Shown: positions 1 to 9,495 of the stretch, one piece after another
Layout of the letters: every line of letters starts with the position of its first letter
Numbering within the stretch: position 1 is the stretch's first letter
Origin: Streptomyces dysideae
Lineage (GTDB): Bacteria; Actinomycetota; Actinomycetes; Streptomycetales; Streptomycetaceae
Assembly: GCF_001514305.1 (NCBI RefSeq)
Contig: NZ_KQ949114.1
Coordinates: forward strand, 1 to 64,000
DNA length: 64,000 nucleotides
Direction of reading: 5' to 3'
Notes under the pieces: generated by a model
Told to the model about the DNA's origin: nothing
What the model saw: the letters and a program-made list of their open reading frames with translations, nothing else
Database searches by the model: none
Program-made: the position numbers and the translations under genes

Positions 1-61
1 GCCCCCCGCAGGACCCCTTCCGACCGCCATCGCCTTCTGCTCGAGAAACGAGTCACGCTTC

Positions 62-1804
62 ATGACCGCCGCCCGTTCCGGCCCGGCTTTCTCCGTCCAC
101 GACATCCCGTTCAGCACGTACGGATCCTGGTTCGACATCTCGCCCGTGGTGGCGGAGAAGACGTACGCCGAGGACCTCCACCTCGTCTCGCACCAGAACG
201 GCATGCACGCCGTCCTGCGCCTCGTGCCGCTCGACGGCGTGACCGGCGAGCGGGCCGAGACCCGAGTGGCGGCGACACCCGGCCTGCTCAGCTGGATCAG
301 CCCGGCCGGCCGTGTCGATCTCGCCTACGAGTCGCTGGACACCGTACGCCTGCGGGGGACCGGCCTGGGCATCAGCGTCTGTGCGGCCGCGCAGGTCCTG
401 ACCCCCTTCAGCGGCACCTACTTCTACCGGGAACCCGGCACCGACGCGTACGTGTTCACGTCGTACGAGACCGGACGCCGCTACCGCGTCACCGTGCTCT
501 CCGGCACGGTGACCGACACCTCCGGCAGCCAGGCCCTGGGCGGTGCCGACCGCGGCCTCACCCTCGCCGCCGGCACGGACGCGGAGGCCGCCTGGGAGAT
601 CGCGGTCGAGGAACTCGACACCGCCCGGCCGCCGTACGCGTCGACGGCGGCCTTCGGCAAGATCGTCGAGGCCGCGCAGAACGCCTTCGCCGACTTCGCC
701 GACACGGTGGCCCCCTGGCGTTCGTCCGCCACCCCGGCCGCCGAACTCGCCGCCTACGTCGTGTGGTCCGCGACCGTACGTCCGGCGGGGCTGGTCACCC
801 GGCCCGCCGTCCTGATGTCCAAGCACTGGATGGACAAGGTGTGGAGCTGGGACCACTGCTTCAACGCCCTGGCCCTGGCCCCGGGGTGTCCCGAGCTGGC
901 CTGGGACCAGTACCACCTGCCCTTCGACCACCAGGACGAGAGCGGGGCCCTGCCCGACTCGGTCACCCACTCCGAGGTCCTCCGCAACTTCGTCAAACCG
1001 CCCATCCACGGCTGGGCCTTCGGCCGTCTGCGCCGCCGCCTGCCGGCGCCTCCCAGCCAGACCGAACTGGCCGAGACGTACGACAGGCTGGAACGCTGGA
1101 CGGGATTCTGGCTCACCGCACGGCGCGCCCCCGGCGCCGCGCTGCCCCACTACCAGCACGGCAACGACAGCGGCTGGGACAACGCCACCACCTTCGACCC
1201 CGAACGCGTCGTTGTCAGCGCCGACCTGGCCGCCTTCCTCACCCTCCAGCTCCGCGAACTCGCCGACCTGGCAACGCACTTGGACAGACCGGACGAAGCC
1301 CGCCGGTGGACGCGAGCCGCCGAGACGACCCAGGCGGCGATGCTCGACCAGCTCTGGAGCAGTGACGGGTTCGCCGCCCGGGGAGCCGACAGCGGCGACA
1401 CCTGGCACAGTTCCAGCCTCCTCGACCTGATGCCCATCGTGCTGGGCGAGCACCTGCCCGACGAGATCAGCGGCGTGCTGGCCGCCCGCATCGAGGCCCA
1501 CCTGACGCCGTACGGCCTGGCCACCGAACTGCCCACCTCACCGCACTACCTGTCCGACGGCTACTGGCGTGGTCCCATCTGGGCCCCCGCCACGGTCCTC
1601 GTCGAGGACGGCCTGCGCCGCGGCGGACACCTCCGGCTGGCGGACGAGATCAGCGCCCGCTTCCGCGCCCTGTGCGAGACCCACGGCTTCGCCGAGAACT
1701 TCGACGCCCTGACCGGAACAGGCCTGCGCGACCGCGCCTACACCTGGACCGCCAGCAGCTACCTCCTCCTGGCCGAAGCCCACATACGCCGAAGCCGAAT
1801 CTGA
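62..1804 (+). CDS. GH63-like / MGH1-type (alpha/alpha)6 glycoside hydrolase
   Basis: 580-aa predicted cytoplasmic glycosidase with no signal peptide or membrane segment. Residues 1-190 look like the N-terminal beta-sandwich of amylo-glucosidase/GH63 proteins. From about residue 245 on, the (alpha/alpha)6-barrel signatures appear in order: KVWSWDHCFNALAL, then the Asp-containing loop GNDSGWDNAT that carries an acid/base candidate in GH63 and MGH1-like enzymes, and GYWRGPIWAP near the C terminus. The likely role is trimming of oligosaccharides, but the substrate cannot be read from sequence. The ATG at 62 gives the family-like N terminus; a Shine-Dalgarno is weak. It lies beside a sugar-utilisation locus but is separated from it by broken genes. 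A glycogen-debranching-like assignment is the main alternative. Confidence 0.75.
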   Translation: MTAARSGPAFSVHDIPFSTYGSWFDISPVVAEKTYAEDLHLVSHQNGMHAVLRLVPLDGVTGERAETRVAATPGLLSWISPAGRVDLAYESLDTVRLRGTGLGISVCAAAQVLTPFSGTYFYREPGTDAYVFTSYETGRRYRVTVLSGTVTDTSGSQALGGADRGLTLAAGTDAEAAWEIAVEELDTARPPYASTAAFGKIVEAAQNAFADFADTVAPWRSSATPAAELAAYVVWSATVRPAGLVTRPAVLMSKHWMDKVWSWDHCFNALALAPGCPELAWDQYHLPFDHQDESGALPDSVTHSEVLRNFVKPPIHGWAFGRLRRRLPAPPSQTELAETYDRLERWTGFWLTARRAPGAALPHYQHGNDSGWDNATTFDPERVVVSADLAAFLTLQLRELADLATHLDRPDEARRWTRAAETTQAAMLDQLWSSDGFAARGADSGDTWHSSSLLDLMPIVLGEHLPDEISGVLAARIEAHLTPYGLATELPTSPHYLSDGYWRGPIWAPATVLVEDGLRRGGHLRLADEISARFRALCETHGFAENFDALTGTGLRDRAYTWTASSYLLLAEAHIRRSRI

Positions 1805-1826
1805 ACGGCTTCACCGATCGGCGCGA

Positions 1827-2210
1827 TCACTTGTCGGTGTGGTCGTGGTCGAAGAGCAGGTGTACGAAGTCGGCGACGGGCCCGACCACATCCAGGTCCT
1901 GGTCGAGCACCCACTGCAACTGGAGCCCGTTGAGCACGGCATGGAAGAGGACCGCCGCGCTCTCCGGGCTGATGCCGTCGCGCAGCCTGCTGCGCGCCGC
2001 CTCGTCCTGGAAGCCGTCGGCGAACTGCGCGCGCCCGCGTTCGTAGCGGTCGACGAAATAGGCGTGGGCGGGATGATCCGGCCGTGAGGCCGCGGCGGCG
2101 AGCTCGATCCACAGGCGCATCAGCTCGGGCGCGTTCTGGTGGTGGCGGATGAGCTCGCCGAGGTAGGGGGCCAGCTGATCCGGGCTGTCCGGCCGTGTCG
2201 ACGTCGTCAT
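1827..2210 (-). pseudogene. TetR-family regulator, C-terminal remnant
   Basis: About 127 residues matching the ligand-binding, all-helical C-terminal half of TetR/AcrR regulators, for example the stretch LAPYLGELIRHHQNAPELM followed by a helix ending ADFVHLLFDHDH. The N-terminal helix-turn-helix half is missing. Upstream of about 2210 the reading frame only continues as antisense of the neighbouring SDR remnant, so the match stops sharply there. A fortuitous ATG at 2210 could start the remnant, but no DNA-binding domain would be made. The break coincides to the base with the break in the divergent SDR, pointing to one deletion that removed both N termini and the shared promoter. Confidence 0.75.
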
Positions 2211-2739
2211 GAACAACGTGGGGATCCTCGCGGTCGGCCCCGTCGAGGACATCCCCCTCGGCGCCCGGCAGCGCGTGATCGACGTCAACCTGCCGGGCAT
2301 CGTGCGCAGCAACCTGGTCCTCCTCCCCGTACTCCTCGACCAGCGGGCCGGGCACGTGGTCAACACCGCATCGACGGCAGGACTGCTGCCCTACGGGTTC
2401 GGACAGATGCCGTACACCGCGACCAAGCACGCGGTGGTCGGACTGTCCGAGTCCCTCGCCCTGTACCTGCGGCCGCGCGGCATCGGCGTCTCCTGCCTGT
2501 GCCCGGCCCGCGTGGCCACCAACATCCTGGAGCAGGTCACCTTCTACGGGGAGACAGCAGCGCCGCAGGGACCCGACTCCCCGGTCCTCGACCCCGAAAC
2601 GGTCGGTGAACTCGTCGCCGACGGCATCACCGACAACCGCTTCATCATCCTCACCGCACCGGAAGTCGCCGACGAACTGCGCGAGCGCGGAGCCGACGTG
2701 GACGCCTACCTGTCGCGCCTGGTCAAGGAGGTCGTGTAG
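2209..2739 (+). pseudogene. Short-chain dehydrogenase, N-terminally truncated
   Basis: The 176-residue frame starts at MNNVGILAVGP, which corresponds to the NNAG strand found about 85 residues into a normal SDR. Downstream parts are intact: the VIDVNLPGIV helix, the serine strand HVVNTASTAGLLP, and the YxxxK motif in MPYTATKHAVVGLSESLA. The Rossmann TGxxxGxG nucleotide-binding segment is absent, so a folded, NAD(P)-binding enzyme is unlikely. The start of the remnant abuts the start of the truncated TetR on the other strand. I read it as a relic; expression from the incidental ATG is possible but there is no convincing ribosome-binding site. Confidence 0.75.
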
Positions 2740-2787
2740 GCGCCTCGACCGGTTCCGGCAGACCGGCGTCGCACTGTCATGAGGGCG

Positions 2788-4531
2788 TCAGCGCACCAGG
2801 CGCACTTCGCGCAGCCGGAGGGTGGTTGCAGGGCCGACCGCTTCGAAGCGAATCTCGACGGTCCCGGCAAGACGGTCCGCGTCGAGCGGGAGCACCTGGG
2901 AAATTTCCCTGCCCTCGGGATGTGGCGAAGGCGTGAGCGTGCCCAGCGCATGGCCGTCGACCAGCACACGGGTCGGCCCGGCACTCCCGCCTGAGAGGTG
3001 GACCACCTGAAGCCCGGTGGCGGCACCGTCCCGGTCTGTCAGGCGGTAGGACCACCATCCGGTGGCGGCCCGCCACCTCAGCCCGTCGGTGAGGCCCGAC
3101 CACGTGTCCTGCCCCTCGAACCGGTGGTCGCTTTCGGGCTGTTGCTCGCCGGCGGCAACGGCGTCGACGGTTCGGTCGTGCAGCGCGCGTGCTGCCTCGT
3201 CGGCCGCGCGCAGCTCCGCCCGCCGCTCCTGGAGCCGGTCCGGTTCCGCCAGGGGGAAGTAGAGGTGGTAGCGGGAGTCGTGGATGCCGGCGAACGGGAC
3301 GAGGGTGACGGACTCACCCGGTCGCGCGTCCACGTGCTCCAGGGCGAACGCCAGCCGGTCCGGGGCGACTCGGCGTACGCCGGCCGCCGGATCGGAGGTG
3401 CTCCGGGCGAGCACGACGGGCAGGTGCTCCAAGGGGCGCAACGGGCCGCCGGCGACATGACCCATGCGGGAGTCGTCGGCGAAGTGCCCGGCCAGGTCGT
3501 TCCGGTCGCTCTCGGCCGCGAGGACGGTGGGCCCGAAGCGGTACGACACCCACGGTGAGCCGTCGGGGAGCAGTTCGGCGCTGATGCGCGGGCGAAGGCG
3601 CACGGTGACCGTGTCCCCTGCGCACCACTGCCGCTCGAGACGCACGTATGTCAGAGGCTGTCCGCCTGCCACGCGGCGCGTCGTGAGCGGGGCTGGCCCA
3701 CCCTCGGGCGGCGCGCCGTTGATACGGACCTGCGGCGTCCCCTCGTGCCAGCCGGGGACGCGTATGTGGATCGCCACAGGGGTGCCGGGAGCCTCGCGCA
3801 CCACGAGTCTCACCTCGTCGTCGTACGGGGCTGTCCCGGTCTGCTCCAGCACCAGGTTCTGTTCGGGCCGGGTGAACCGGGAGGCGATGAAGAGGTTGAC
3901 GAACAGATCGTCGCCCTCGGTGGTGTACACCAGCTCGCCGTACCTGGCGTGGTTCTCCAGCCCGGTGCCGACGCAGCACCAGAAGCAGTTGTGGGGCGTC
4001 GACACCACGCGGTAGTGGCCCGGCCGCACCGGGGTGAAGTACACCAGCCCGCCCTTGGGGTGCAGGGACGACAGGATGTGGTTGACCGTCGCGCGCTCGT
4101 AGTGGTCGAGCACCTCGGCGTCCGGCTGTTCGAGGAACAGGGCAACGAGTCCCGCTCCACCTGGCCCGCGGCCACCCGCTCCCACAGCCGCACGCCGTCG
4201 GGGATGCCCCCGACGTAGCCGGTGCCCAGGGCGTCCTGGCACTCGACGACGCCCTGAACCAGACGTTCGACCATGGCTTTCGGCCGGGATCGTCCGTCAC
4301 CGCGCTCATGAGAGCGGCGCCCGACAGCGCGTGCCCGACGGTGTGGCCGTCGAGACCCGAGTTCTCCCAGTTGCCGTAGGACTCGGCAACCGGCGGCAGG
4401 CCGGCCTCGCGCCGCAAGGGCGCGAGGAGCCGGTCGGTGTCGAGGGACAGCAGGTAGTCGAGGGCGGTGGTCTGCGCGTCCAGGAACGGGCCGGGAAGAA
4501 GGCGTACCGCGCTGCGGGGGAGCGTCTGCAT
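2788..4531 (-). pseudogene. GH127 beta-L-arabinofuranosidase (DUF1680), frameshifted and internally deleted
   Basis: Three frames carry successive pieces of one GH127 protein. The N terminus (from ATG 4531, with GAAGGAAA upstream) includes GNWENSGLDGHTVGHALSG; a second frame, entered near 4285, holds ECQDALGTGYVGGIPDGVRL and ends at WERVAAG; a third frame, entered near 4145, resumes at HYERATVNHILSS and runs through the Cys-containing FWCCVGTGLENH to the beta-sandwich C terminus at 2788. About 200 residues of the (alpha/alpha)6 catalytic barrel between the second and third pieces are missing (581 codons in all versus roughly 780 in the family). One frameshift plus a roughly 600-bp deletion make this non-functional. 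It is the last gene of the minus-strand sugar unit. Confidence 0.85.
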
Positions 4532-4578
4532 GAGTGGTCGTTTCCTTCGTGCAGGGCGGGAACGGCGAGGCTCCCGTG

Positions 4579-5532
4579 TCACCGGTCAGGCCCTTCGAGA
4601 GGGAGGATGGGGGCATCGAGGGCTTCGTCGCGGTCGCACACGAGGGTGTCTCCGCTCACCCGCAGGCGGGCGACCTGGATCGAGCTTCGGCGGCCGTTGT
4701 GGTCGTTGTGGGGTCCGGGGTCGTCGTCGGATCGCCTGGGGTGCGAGAAATAGAAGATGAACGCGCCGAGTTCGCTGGTGACGACATCGGCGTGGTAGCC
4801 GTACCCCCCGTCGTCCGGGCCCTGACCGGGACGATCGAGGATGAGTCCTCGCGGTTCCCACGTCTCCAGGTCCCGTGAGTGAAGAACCCGCTGTCCATGC
4901 CATTCGTCGATGAGCATCCAGTAGCTGCCGCCGAGCTCGAAGACGTTCGGGCCTTCGTGCTTCGAGCACTCGACGGCGGGGCCCCGGACGGTCCACCGCG
5001 CCAGATCGTCGCTGTCCGCCGCGTAGGTGTGCGCGTCATCGGCCTCGTCCTTGTACCACATGCGGTAGCCGCCTGTGGGGAGCCGCAGGACGCAGGCGTC
5101 GATCACTCTCTCGGACGAGAGCGACAAGGTGGAACGGTAGGTCCAGGAGAAGAGGTCGTGACTCGTGTAGTGACGGATCACGCGTGCATGGCCCGCCCAC
5201 TGGGTCGGCACACCACGGATCACGCTGACGAACATGTGGTATTCGGTTCCGTCGTCGACGATCTCAGGCGCCCAGTAGGTATGCCGCCCGGGCTCGATGT
5301 CCAGCCCCTCGGCGATTCCCCGGTACAGCCAGCCGGCTCCGCCGTCCGCGGAGGACGCGATCCCGATGTCGGTCCCGTGTATCCAGCTCACGTCGTCCAT
5401 CGGCGGCGCGTCGGCGCGCCGGCTCGTGTAGAACATCCACCACTCGCCGGCCTGCCGGTTCCAGATGACAGTGGGGTCGGTCGCGCCGTCGTGCAGGGGG
5501 TCCCGGAACAGGGGTCGGGCAACGGTGGTCAT
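4579..5532 (-). CDS. GH43/GH32-like five-bladed beta-propeller glycosidase
   Basis: 317-aa protein without signal peptide. Repeated short beta-propeller blades contain Asp and Glu residues typical of clan GH-F/J enzymes: DGATDPTVIWN at the N terminus (candidate base), HTYWAPEIVDDG in the second blade, RVIDACVLRLPTGGYRMWYKD in the middle, and SKHEGPNVFELGGSYWML (candidate acid Glu). It ends with a propeller-closing strand. Likely removes terminal arabinofuranosyl, xylosyl or related sugars, but GH43-like proteins have diverse specificities. The ATG at 5532 is preceded by GGGAAG and is preferred over an in-frame ATG 12 codons upstream. It sits between the GH51 gene and the GH127 relic in the same direction, so it is probably co-transcribed with them. 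Confidence 0.75.
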   Translation of the reverse strand: MTTVARPLFRDPLHDGATDPTVIWNRQAGEWWMFYTSRRADAPPMDDVSWIHGTDIGIASSADGGAGWLYRGIAEGLDIEPGRHTYWAPEIVDDGTEYHMFVSVIRGVPTQWAGHARVIRHYTSHDLFSWTYRSTLSLSSERVIDACVLRLPTGGYRMWYKDEADDAHTYAADSDDLARWTVRGPAVECSKHEGPNVFELGGSYWMLIDEWHGQRVLHSRDLETWEPRGLILDRPGQGPDDGGYGYHADVVTSELGAFIFYFSHPRRSDDDPGPHNDHNGRRSSIQVARLRVSGDTLVCDRDEALDAPILPLEGPDR

Positions 5533-5645
5533 CGGTTCTTCCCGGGCGTGAGTGTGTTGGTGCCGCATGCAGGCCCATGAGCCGGCGTCTGCGACGTGGA
5601 TGACGGCGGTGGCAGCGGCCCATGGGCAGTCGGTACGTCGGACTG

Positions 5646-7169
5646 TCAGTCCTGGCGGCCCGTCAGCCGGATCATGTTCCAGGAGAGCGGTTCGAGTTCG
5701 GCGTGGAGGACGCCGTCGGTGACGGTGGTGCCGGTGGCGGGGTGCGGGGTGACCCGGTCGGGCCGGTCCGCGGTGTTGGCGGCCTCCGGGTCGCCGTCGG
5801 CCAGGACCAGGTGCTCCGCCACGGTGTGGGCGCCGACGCCGCGCAGGTCGATCTCCAGGGGCAGGGTGTCCGTCTGGCTGCGGTTGACCGCGAAGACGGT
5901 GATGTCGCCGGTCTCGTCGTCGATGACGGCGGTGGCGTGCAGCAGCGGTACGTCACCGAAGCGGGCGGTGGGGTACGTGGGGCTGTCCACGTCGACGCGC
6001 AGCACTCGGCCGCGCCCGTACGTCGACGCCTGGGCGAAGGGGAAGAAGGTGGTCTGCCGCCAGGCGGGCCCGCCCGGCTCGGTCATGATCGGCGCGATGA
6101 CGTTGACGAGCTGGGCCAGGGAGGCGGCGGTCACCCGGTCGGCGTGCCGCAGCAGGGCGATCATCAGGGAGCCGAAGACCACGGCGTCGGTGACGGTGTA
6201 GACGTCCTCCAGCAGGCGCGGTGCCTGCTGCCAGTCCTCGACCTGGTGGGGGTTGGGCCGCTTCTGGTACCAGACGTTCCATTCGTCGAAGGAGAGGTTG
6301 ATCCGCTTCTTCTCCTTGAGCCGCGCCCGGACGTGGTCGCAGGTGGCGACGACCGACTCGATGAAGTGCTCCATGTCGACGGCCGAGGCGAGGAAGGAGT
6401 CGCGGTCGCCGTCGACCTCCTCGTAATAGGCGTGCAGTGAGATGTAGTCGACCTGGTCGTAGGCGGCCTCCAGGACGGTCGCCTCCCAGGCGGCGAAGGT
6501 CGGCATGCCGGAGGCCGAGCTGCCGCACGCGACCAGTTCCAGGCCGGGCTGGATCATCCTCATGGCGCGGGCGGTCTCGGCGGCGAGCCGCCCGTACTCC
6601 TCCGCCGTCTTGTGCCCGGTCTGCCAGGGCCCGTCCATCTCGTTGCCCAGGCACCACATCTTGATGCCGTACGGCTCCTTGGCGCCGTGGGCGGCACGGA
6701 GGTCGGACAGCTCGGTGCCGCCCGGGTGGTTGCTGTACTCCAGCAGCCGCAGGGCGTCCTCCACCCCGCGGGTGCCGAGGTTGACGGCCATCATGGGTTC
6801 CGTGCCGGTCTTGGCGCAGAAGTCCATGAACTCCCCGAGACCGAACTCGTTGGTCTCGGTGGACTTCCAGGCGAGGTCCAGCCGGACCGGGCGTTCCTCG
6901 CGCGGTCCCACGCTGTCCTCCCAGCGGTAGCCGGAGACGAAGTTGCCGCCTGGGTAGCGCACGGTGGTGACGCCCAGCTCCTGGATCAGCTCCAGAACGT
7001 CCCTGCGCAGGCCGTCGGTGTCGGCCTGCGGGTGGCCGGGTTCGTAGATGCCGGTGTAGACGCAGCGGCCCAGGTGCTCGACGAACGATCCGTACAGCCG
7101 GGGGTGGACGGCGCCGATGCCGAACGCCGAGTCGAGGGTGAAGCGTGCGGGGGCGGTGGGGCGGGACAT
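5646..7169 (-). CDS. abfA: GH51 alpha-L-arabinofuranosidase
   Basis: 507-aa intracellular retaining alpha-L-arabinofuranosidase that releases L-arabinose from arabino-oligosaccharides. The TIM barrel shows the GH51 hallmarks RYPGGNFVSGYRWEDSVGP (residues 71-89), the acid/base Glu177 in WCLGNEMDGPW and the nucleophile Glu296 in SFDEWNVWY; a C-terminal beta-domain follows, ending in EPLSWNMIRL. Length and motif spacing are normal. The ATG at 7169 has GAAAGG upstream and no signal peptide, so substrates must be imported, fitting the ABC importer upstream in the same unit. It is flanked by a lactonase gene and a GH43-like gene on the same strand. Confidence 0.93.
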   Translation of the reverse strand: MSRPTAPARFTLDSAFGIGAVHPRLYGSFVEHLGRCVYTGIYEPGHPQADTDGLRRDVLELIQELGVTTVRYPGGNFVSGYRWEDSVGPREERPVRLDLAWKSTETNEFGLGEFMDFCAKTGTEPMMAVNLGTRGVEDALRLLEYSNHPGGTELSDLRAAHGAKEPYGIKMWCLGNEMDGPWQTGHKTAEEYGRLAAETARAMRMIQPGLELVACGSSASGMPTFAAWEATVLEAAYDQVDYISLHAYYEEVDGDRDSFLASAVDMEHFIESVVATCDHVRARLKEKKRINLSFDEWNVWYQKRPNPHQVEDWQQAPRLLEDVYTVTDAVVFGSLMIALLRHADRVTAASLAQLVNVIAPIMTEPGGPAWRQTTFFPFAQASTYGRGRVLRVDVDSPTYPTARFGDVPLLHATAVIDDETGDITVFAVNRSQTDTLPLEIDLRGVGAHTVAEHLVLADGDPEAANTADRPDRVTPHPATGTTVTDGVLHAELEPLSWNMIRLTGRQD

Positions 7170-7320
7170 GAGTGCCTTTCGTTGGCTGTTCTCAGGCTGT
7201 CCGGCGTTCGCGGACGAGGTGTTCAGGCCGAAGCGGGGGTCTGGAGCCTGGGGCGGGGCAGGTCCCGGCGACGGGAGGGGTAGGGGTGGTGGGGGCGGAA
7301 AAGGGACCGAAACGGCCCTG

Positions 7321-8394
7321 TCAGAGGACGAGCGCGCAGACCACCGACCGAACGGACATCGCCGGGCCCGCCTGCCGAAGCGCCCCGTCGTCCAGGACAC
7401 GCAGCGCGACGAGCGTCCCGCTGTGCTGGTTGGCGACCAGCAGATGATCGTCCGCGTAGGTCAGGCCGCGCGGCCAGGTACCGCCGGCGGACACCTCGTC
7501 GATCGGTTCCAGTGTGGTGCCGGTGACCCGGAACGCGGCCACCGTGTCCGCGCCCCGATTGGTCACCCACACGAAACGGCCGCAGGGCGAGGCGACGATG
7601 CCGCCCGGTTGGTTGGTGACGTTCCGGACCGCCGTGGCGGGCACAGAGGAGAGGCCCGTCAGGGTGCCCGCACCGGCGTCGTAGCGGTGGCAGGTGACGG
7701 TCGAGGACAGTTCGTCCGCGCTGAACACCAGCTCACCGCCGGGAGCGAAGGCGAGGTGGCGAGGACCGGACCCCGCGCCCAGCCGGTTCACCGCGACCCG
7801 CTCCAGGGTGCCGGTCCGGGTGTCGAGCCGGTAGGTGAAGACCGCGTCCGCGCCCAGGTCGGTGGCCAGGACGAAGCGCCCCGCCGGGTCGACGAGCACC
7901 TGATGGGCGTGGCTGCCCTCCTGCCGGCCGGCGACCGGGCCCGACCCCTGGTGGATGACGAGGTCGGTCGGCTCCAGCAGGCGGCCGTCCGCGCCGAGCC
8001 GGTGCACCGCGACGGTGCCGGGCGCGGTGTCGCTGCCGTAGTTGGCGGTCAGCAGCCACTCACCGTCCGGGTGGACGGTGAGGTGGCACGGGTTCGCCCC
8101 GCCGCTGCTCACCGGGGCGCCCAGCGGGGTCAGCAGACCGTCGTGGCGCCGGGCGACGGCGCTGACGGTTCCGGGGTCGGTTTCGTTCGTGCTGTAGACG
8201 ACGCCGAGGGAGGGGTGCACGGCCAGGAAGGACGCTCCGATGACGGAGAGGGCCGGCACCTGGCTGTCGTACGTCGGGCGGCCGGTCGAGGGGTCGAGCC
8301 GCAGGGTTGCGAGCCCGGCGCCGTCGCCGCCGGTGTCGGGTGTGTAGGAGCCGGTGAGGACGTGAACTACTGCGGGGGAAGCGGGCCTTGGCAT
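7321..8394 (-). CDS. Lactonase family seven-bladed beta-propeller protein (YbhE/Pgl type)
   Basis: 357-aa protein of the lactonase family typified by E. coli 6-phosphogluconolactonase YbhE. Repeated blades carry motifs such as GASFLAVHPSLGVVYSTNE, ANPCHLTVHPDGEWLLTANYGS, HAHQVLVDPAGRFVLATDLG and GPRHLAFAPGGELVFSADE. Members open sugar lactones or phosphogluconolactone. Placed between the sugar-acid kinase and GH51 genes, and with an SDR and a galactonate dehydratase across the regulator, the simplest reading is opening of an aldonolactone made by a sugar dehydrogenase. ATG 8394 is preceded by GGGAAC. A 141-bp gap separates it from the kinase gene upstream. Confidence 0.8.
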   Translation of the reverse strand: MPRPASPAVVHVLTGSYTPDTGGDGAGLATLRLDPSTGRPTYDSQVPALSVIGASFLAVHPSLGVVYSTNETDPGTVSAVARRHDGLLTPLGAPVSSGGANPCHLTVHPDGEWLLTANYGSDTAPGTVAVHRLGADGRLLEPTDLVIHQGSGPVAGRQEGSHAHQVLVDPAGRFVLATDLGADAVFTYRLDTRTGTLERVAVNRLGAGSGPRHLAFAPGGELVFSADELSSTVTCHRYDAGAGTLTGLSSVPATAVRNVTNQPGGIVASPCGRFVWVTNRGADTVAAFRVTGTTLEPIDEVSAGGTWPRGLTYADDHLLVANQHSGTLVALRVLDDGALRQAGPAMSVRSVVCALVL

Positions 8395-8535
8395 GGGAGT
8401 TCCCAGAGGTTCCTCGAGCGGGTGGGATGAGGACGCGATGAGGAGGCGCGATGAACGACGCGATGAGGGACGGATCGTGGCCGCGTCCGGGTGCGTCGCG
8501 TGCGGCTGCTCGGAGCCCGGCGGGCCCGGTCGCGT

Positions 8536-9495
8536 TCAGCGGACGACGTCGTCGTGGTGGTCGAGCAGCTCCAGCTCGGAACGCCTGGGCAGGCCCTCCC
8601 AGTCCCCCGTGGTGGCGACCGCGAAGGCGCCCAGCACGACCGCGGTCCGCAGTCGCTGCTCCGGTGGTTCTCCCGCGAGCAGTTCCGCCAGGTACCCGGC
8701 TACGAACGCGTCGCCCGCACCCACGGAGTCGTGCACGGTGACGGGCACGGCGGGCTGCTGGTAGCCCTGACCGTCGAGGAGGGCGAACGCTCCCTCGGCG
8801 CCCAGCTTGATCACGGCTCCGGTGGGCCCGAGGTCGCAGATGCCCTTGGCGAGTTCCTCCGGTTCGTCGGCGCCCGGCACCACGAGGCGGGCCTCGTGCG
8901 GCCCTGCGAAGACCAGGTCGCTGCGGCGCAGCAGGGGCAGCAGTGCGCGCCCGGCCTCCTCCTCGCTCCACAGCAGGGAGCGGAAGTTGATGTCCAGTGA
9001 GACCGGTACTCCGGCGTCGACGGCGATGTCCACGGCCCGGGTGATGGCCTGAGACGGTCCTTCGCCCAGCGCCGGGGTGATCCCGGTGATGTGCAGGACC
9101 GCCGCGCCGGCGACGAGGGGCTCGGGGATGTCGTCGGCGGACAGCCGGGAACCCGCCGTGTGGGTGCGGTAGTAGCGGGTACGGCTGTGCGTGGCCGTAC
9201 GGCGTTCCCGCAGCTGCAGCGAGGTGGGAGCGGGGTCGCGTACGGCGACCGTGGTGACCCCTTCCGCCCGCAGCTCGCGGAGGATGAGGTCGCCGAGCTG
9301 GTCCTCGCTGACGCGCCCGATCCAGGTGGCGGATCCGCCGAGCCGGCTGACCCCCACCGCGACGTTCGACTCCGCTCCGGCGAGCCCCAGGCGCAGGCCC
9401 GCGCCCAGGACGAGCGGGCCGACGTCCGGCGCGGCCAGGACCGCGAGGGTCTCTCCGACGGTGACCAGGTAGCGTTCCTGGGAAGGGCCGTTCAC
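8536..9495 (-). CDS. PfkB-family 2-keto-3-deoxy-sugar-acid kinase
   Basis: 319-aa ribokinase/PfkB fold kinase, closest in type to 2-dehydro-3-deoxygluconokinase (KdgK). The N-terminal sugar-binding glycine region GLAGAESNVAVGVSRLG and the C-terminal catalytic/anion-hole motif DSVGAGDAFVAGYLAEL (catalytic Asp in GAGD) are intact. Expected reaction: ATP-dependent phosphorylation of 2-keto-3-deoxy-gluconate or -galactonate at C6, feeding the adjacent aldolase. The start is GTG at 9495, overlapping the aldolase stop by 4 nt (GTGA), which implies translational coupling. Whether the substrate is the gluco- or galacto-form is an inference: a galactonate dehydratase lies in the divergent unit. Confidence 0.85.
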   Translation of the reverse strand: MNGPSQERYLVTVGETLAVLAAPDVGPLVLGAGLRLGLAGAESNVAVGVSRLGGSATWIGRVSEDQLGDLILRELRAEGVTTVAVRDPAPTSLQLRERRTATHSRTRYYRTHTAGSRLSADDIPEPLVAGAAVLHITGITPALGEGPSQAITRAVDIAVDAGVPVSLDINFRSLLWSEEEAGRALLPLLRRSDLVFAGPHEARLVVPGADEPEELAKGICDLGPTGAVIKLGAEGAFALLDGQGYQQPAVPVTVHDSVGAGDAFVAGYLAELLAGEPPEQRLRTAVVLGAFAVATTGDWEGLPRRSELELLDHHDDVVR

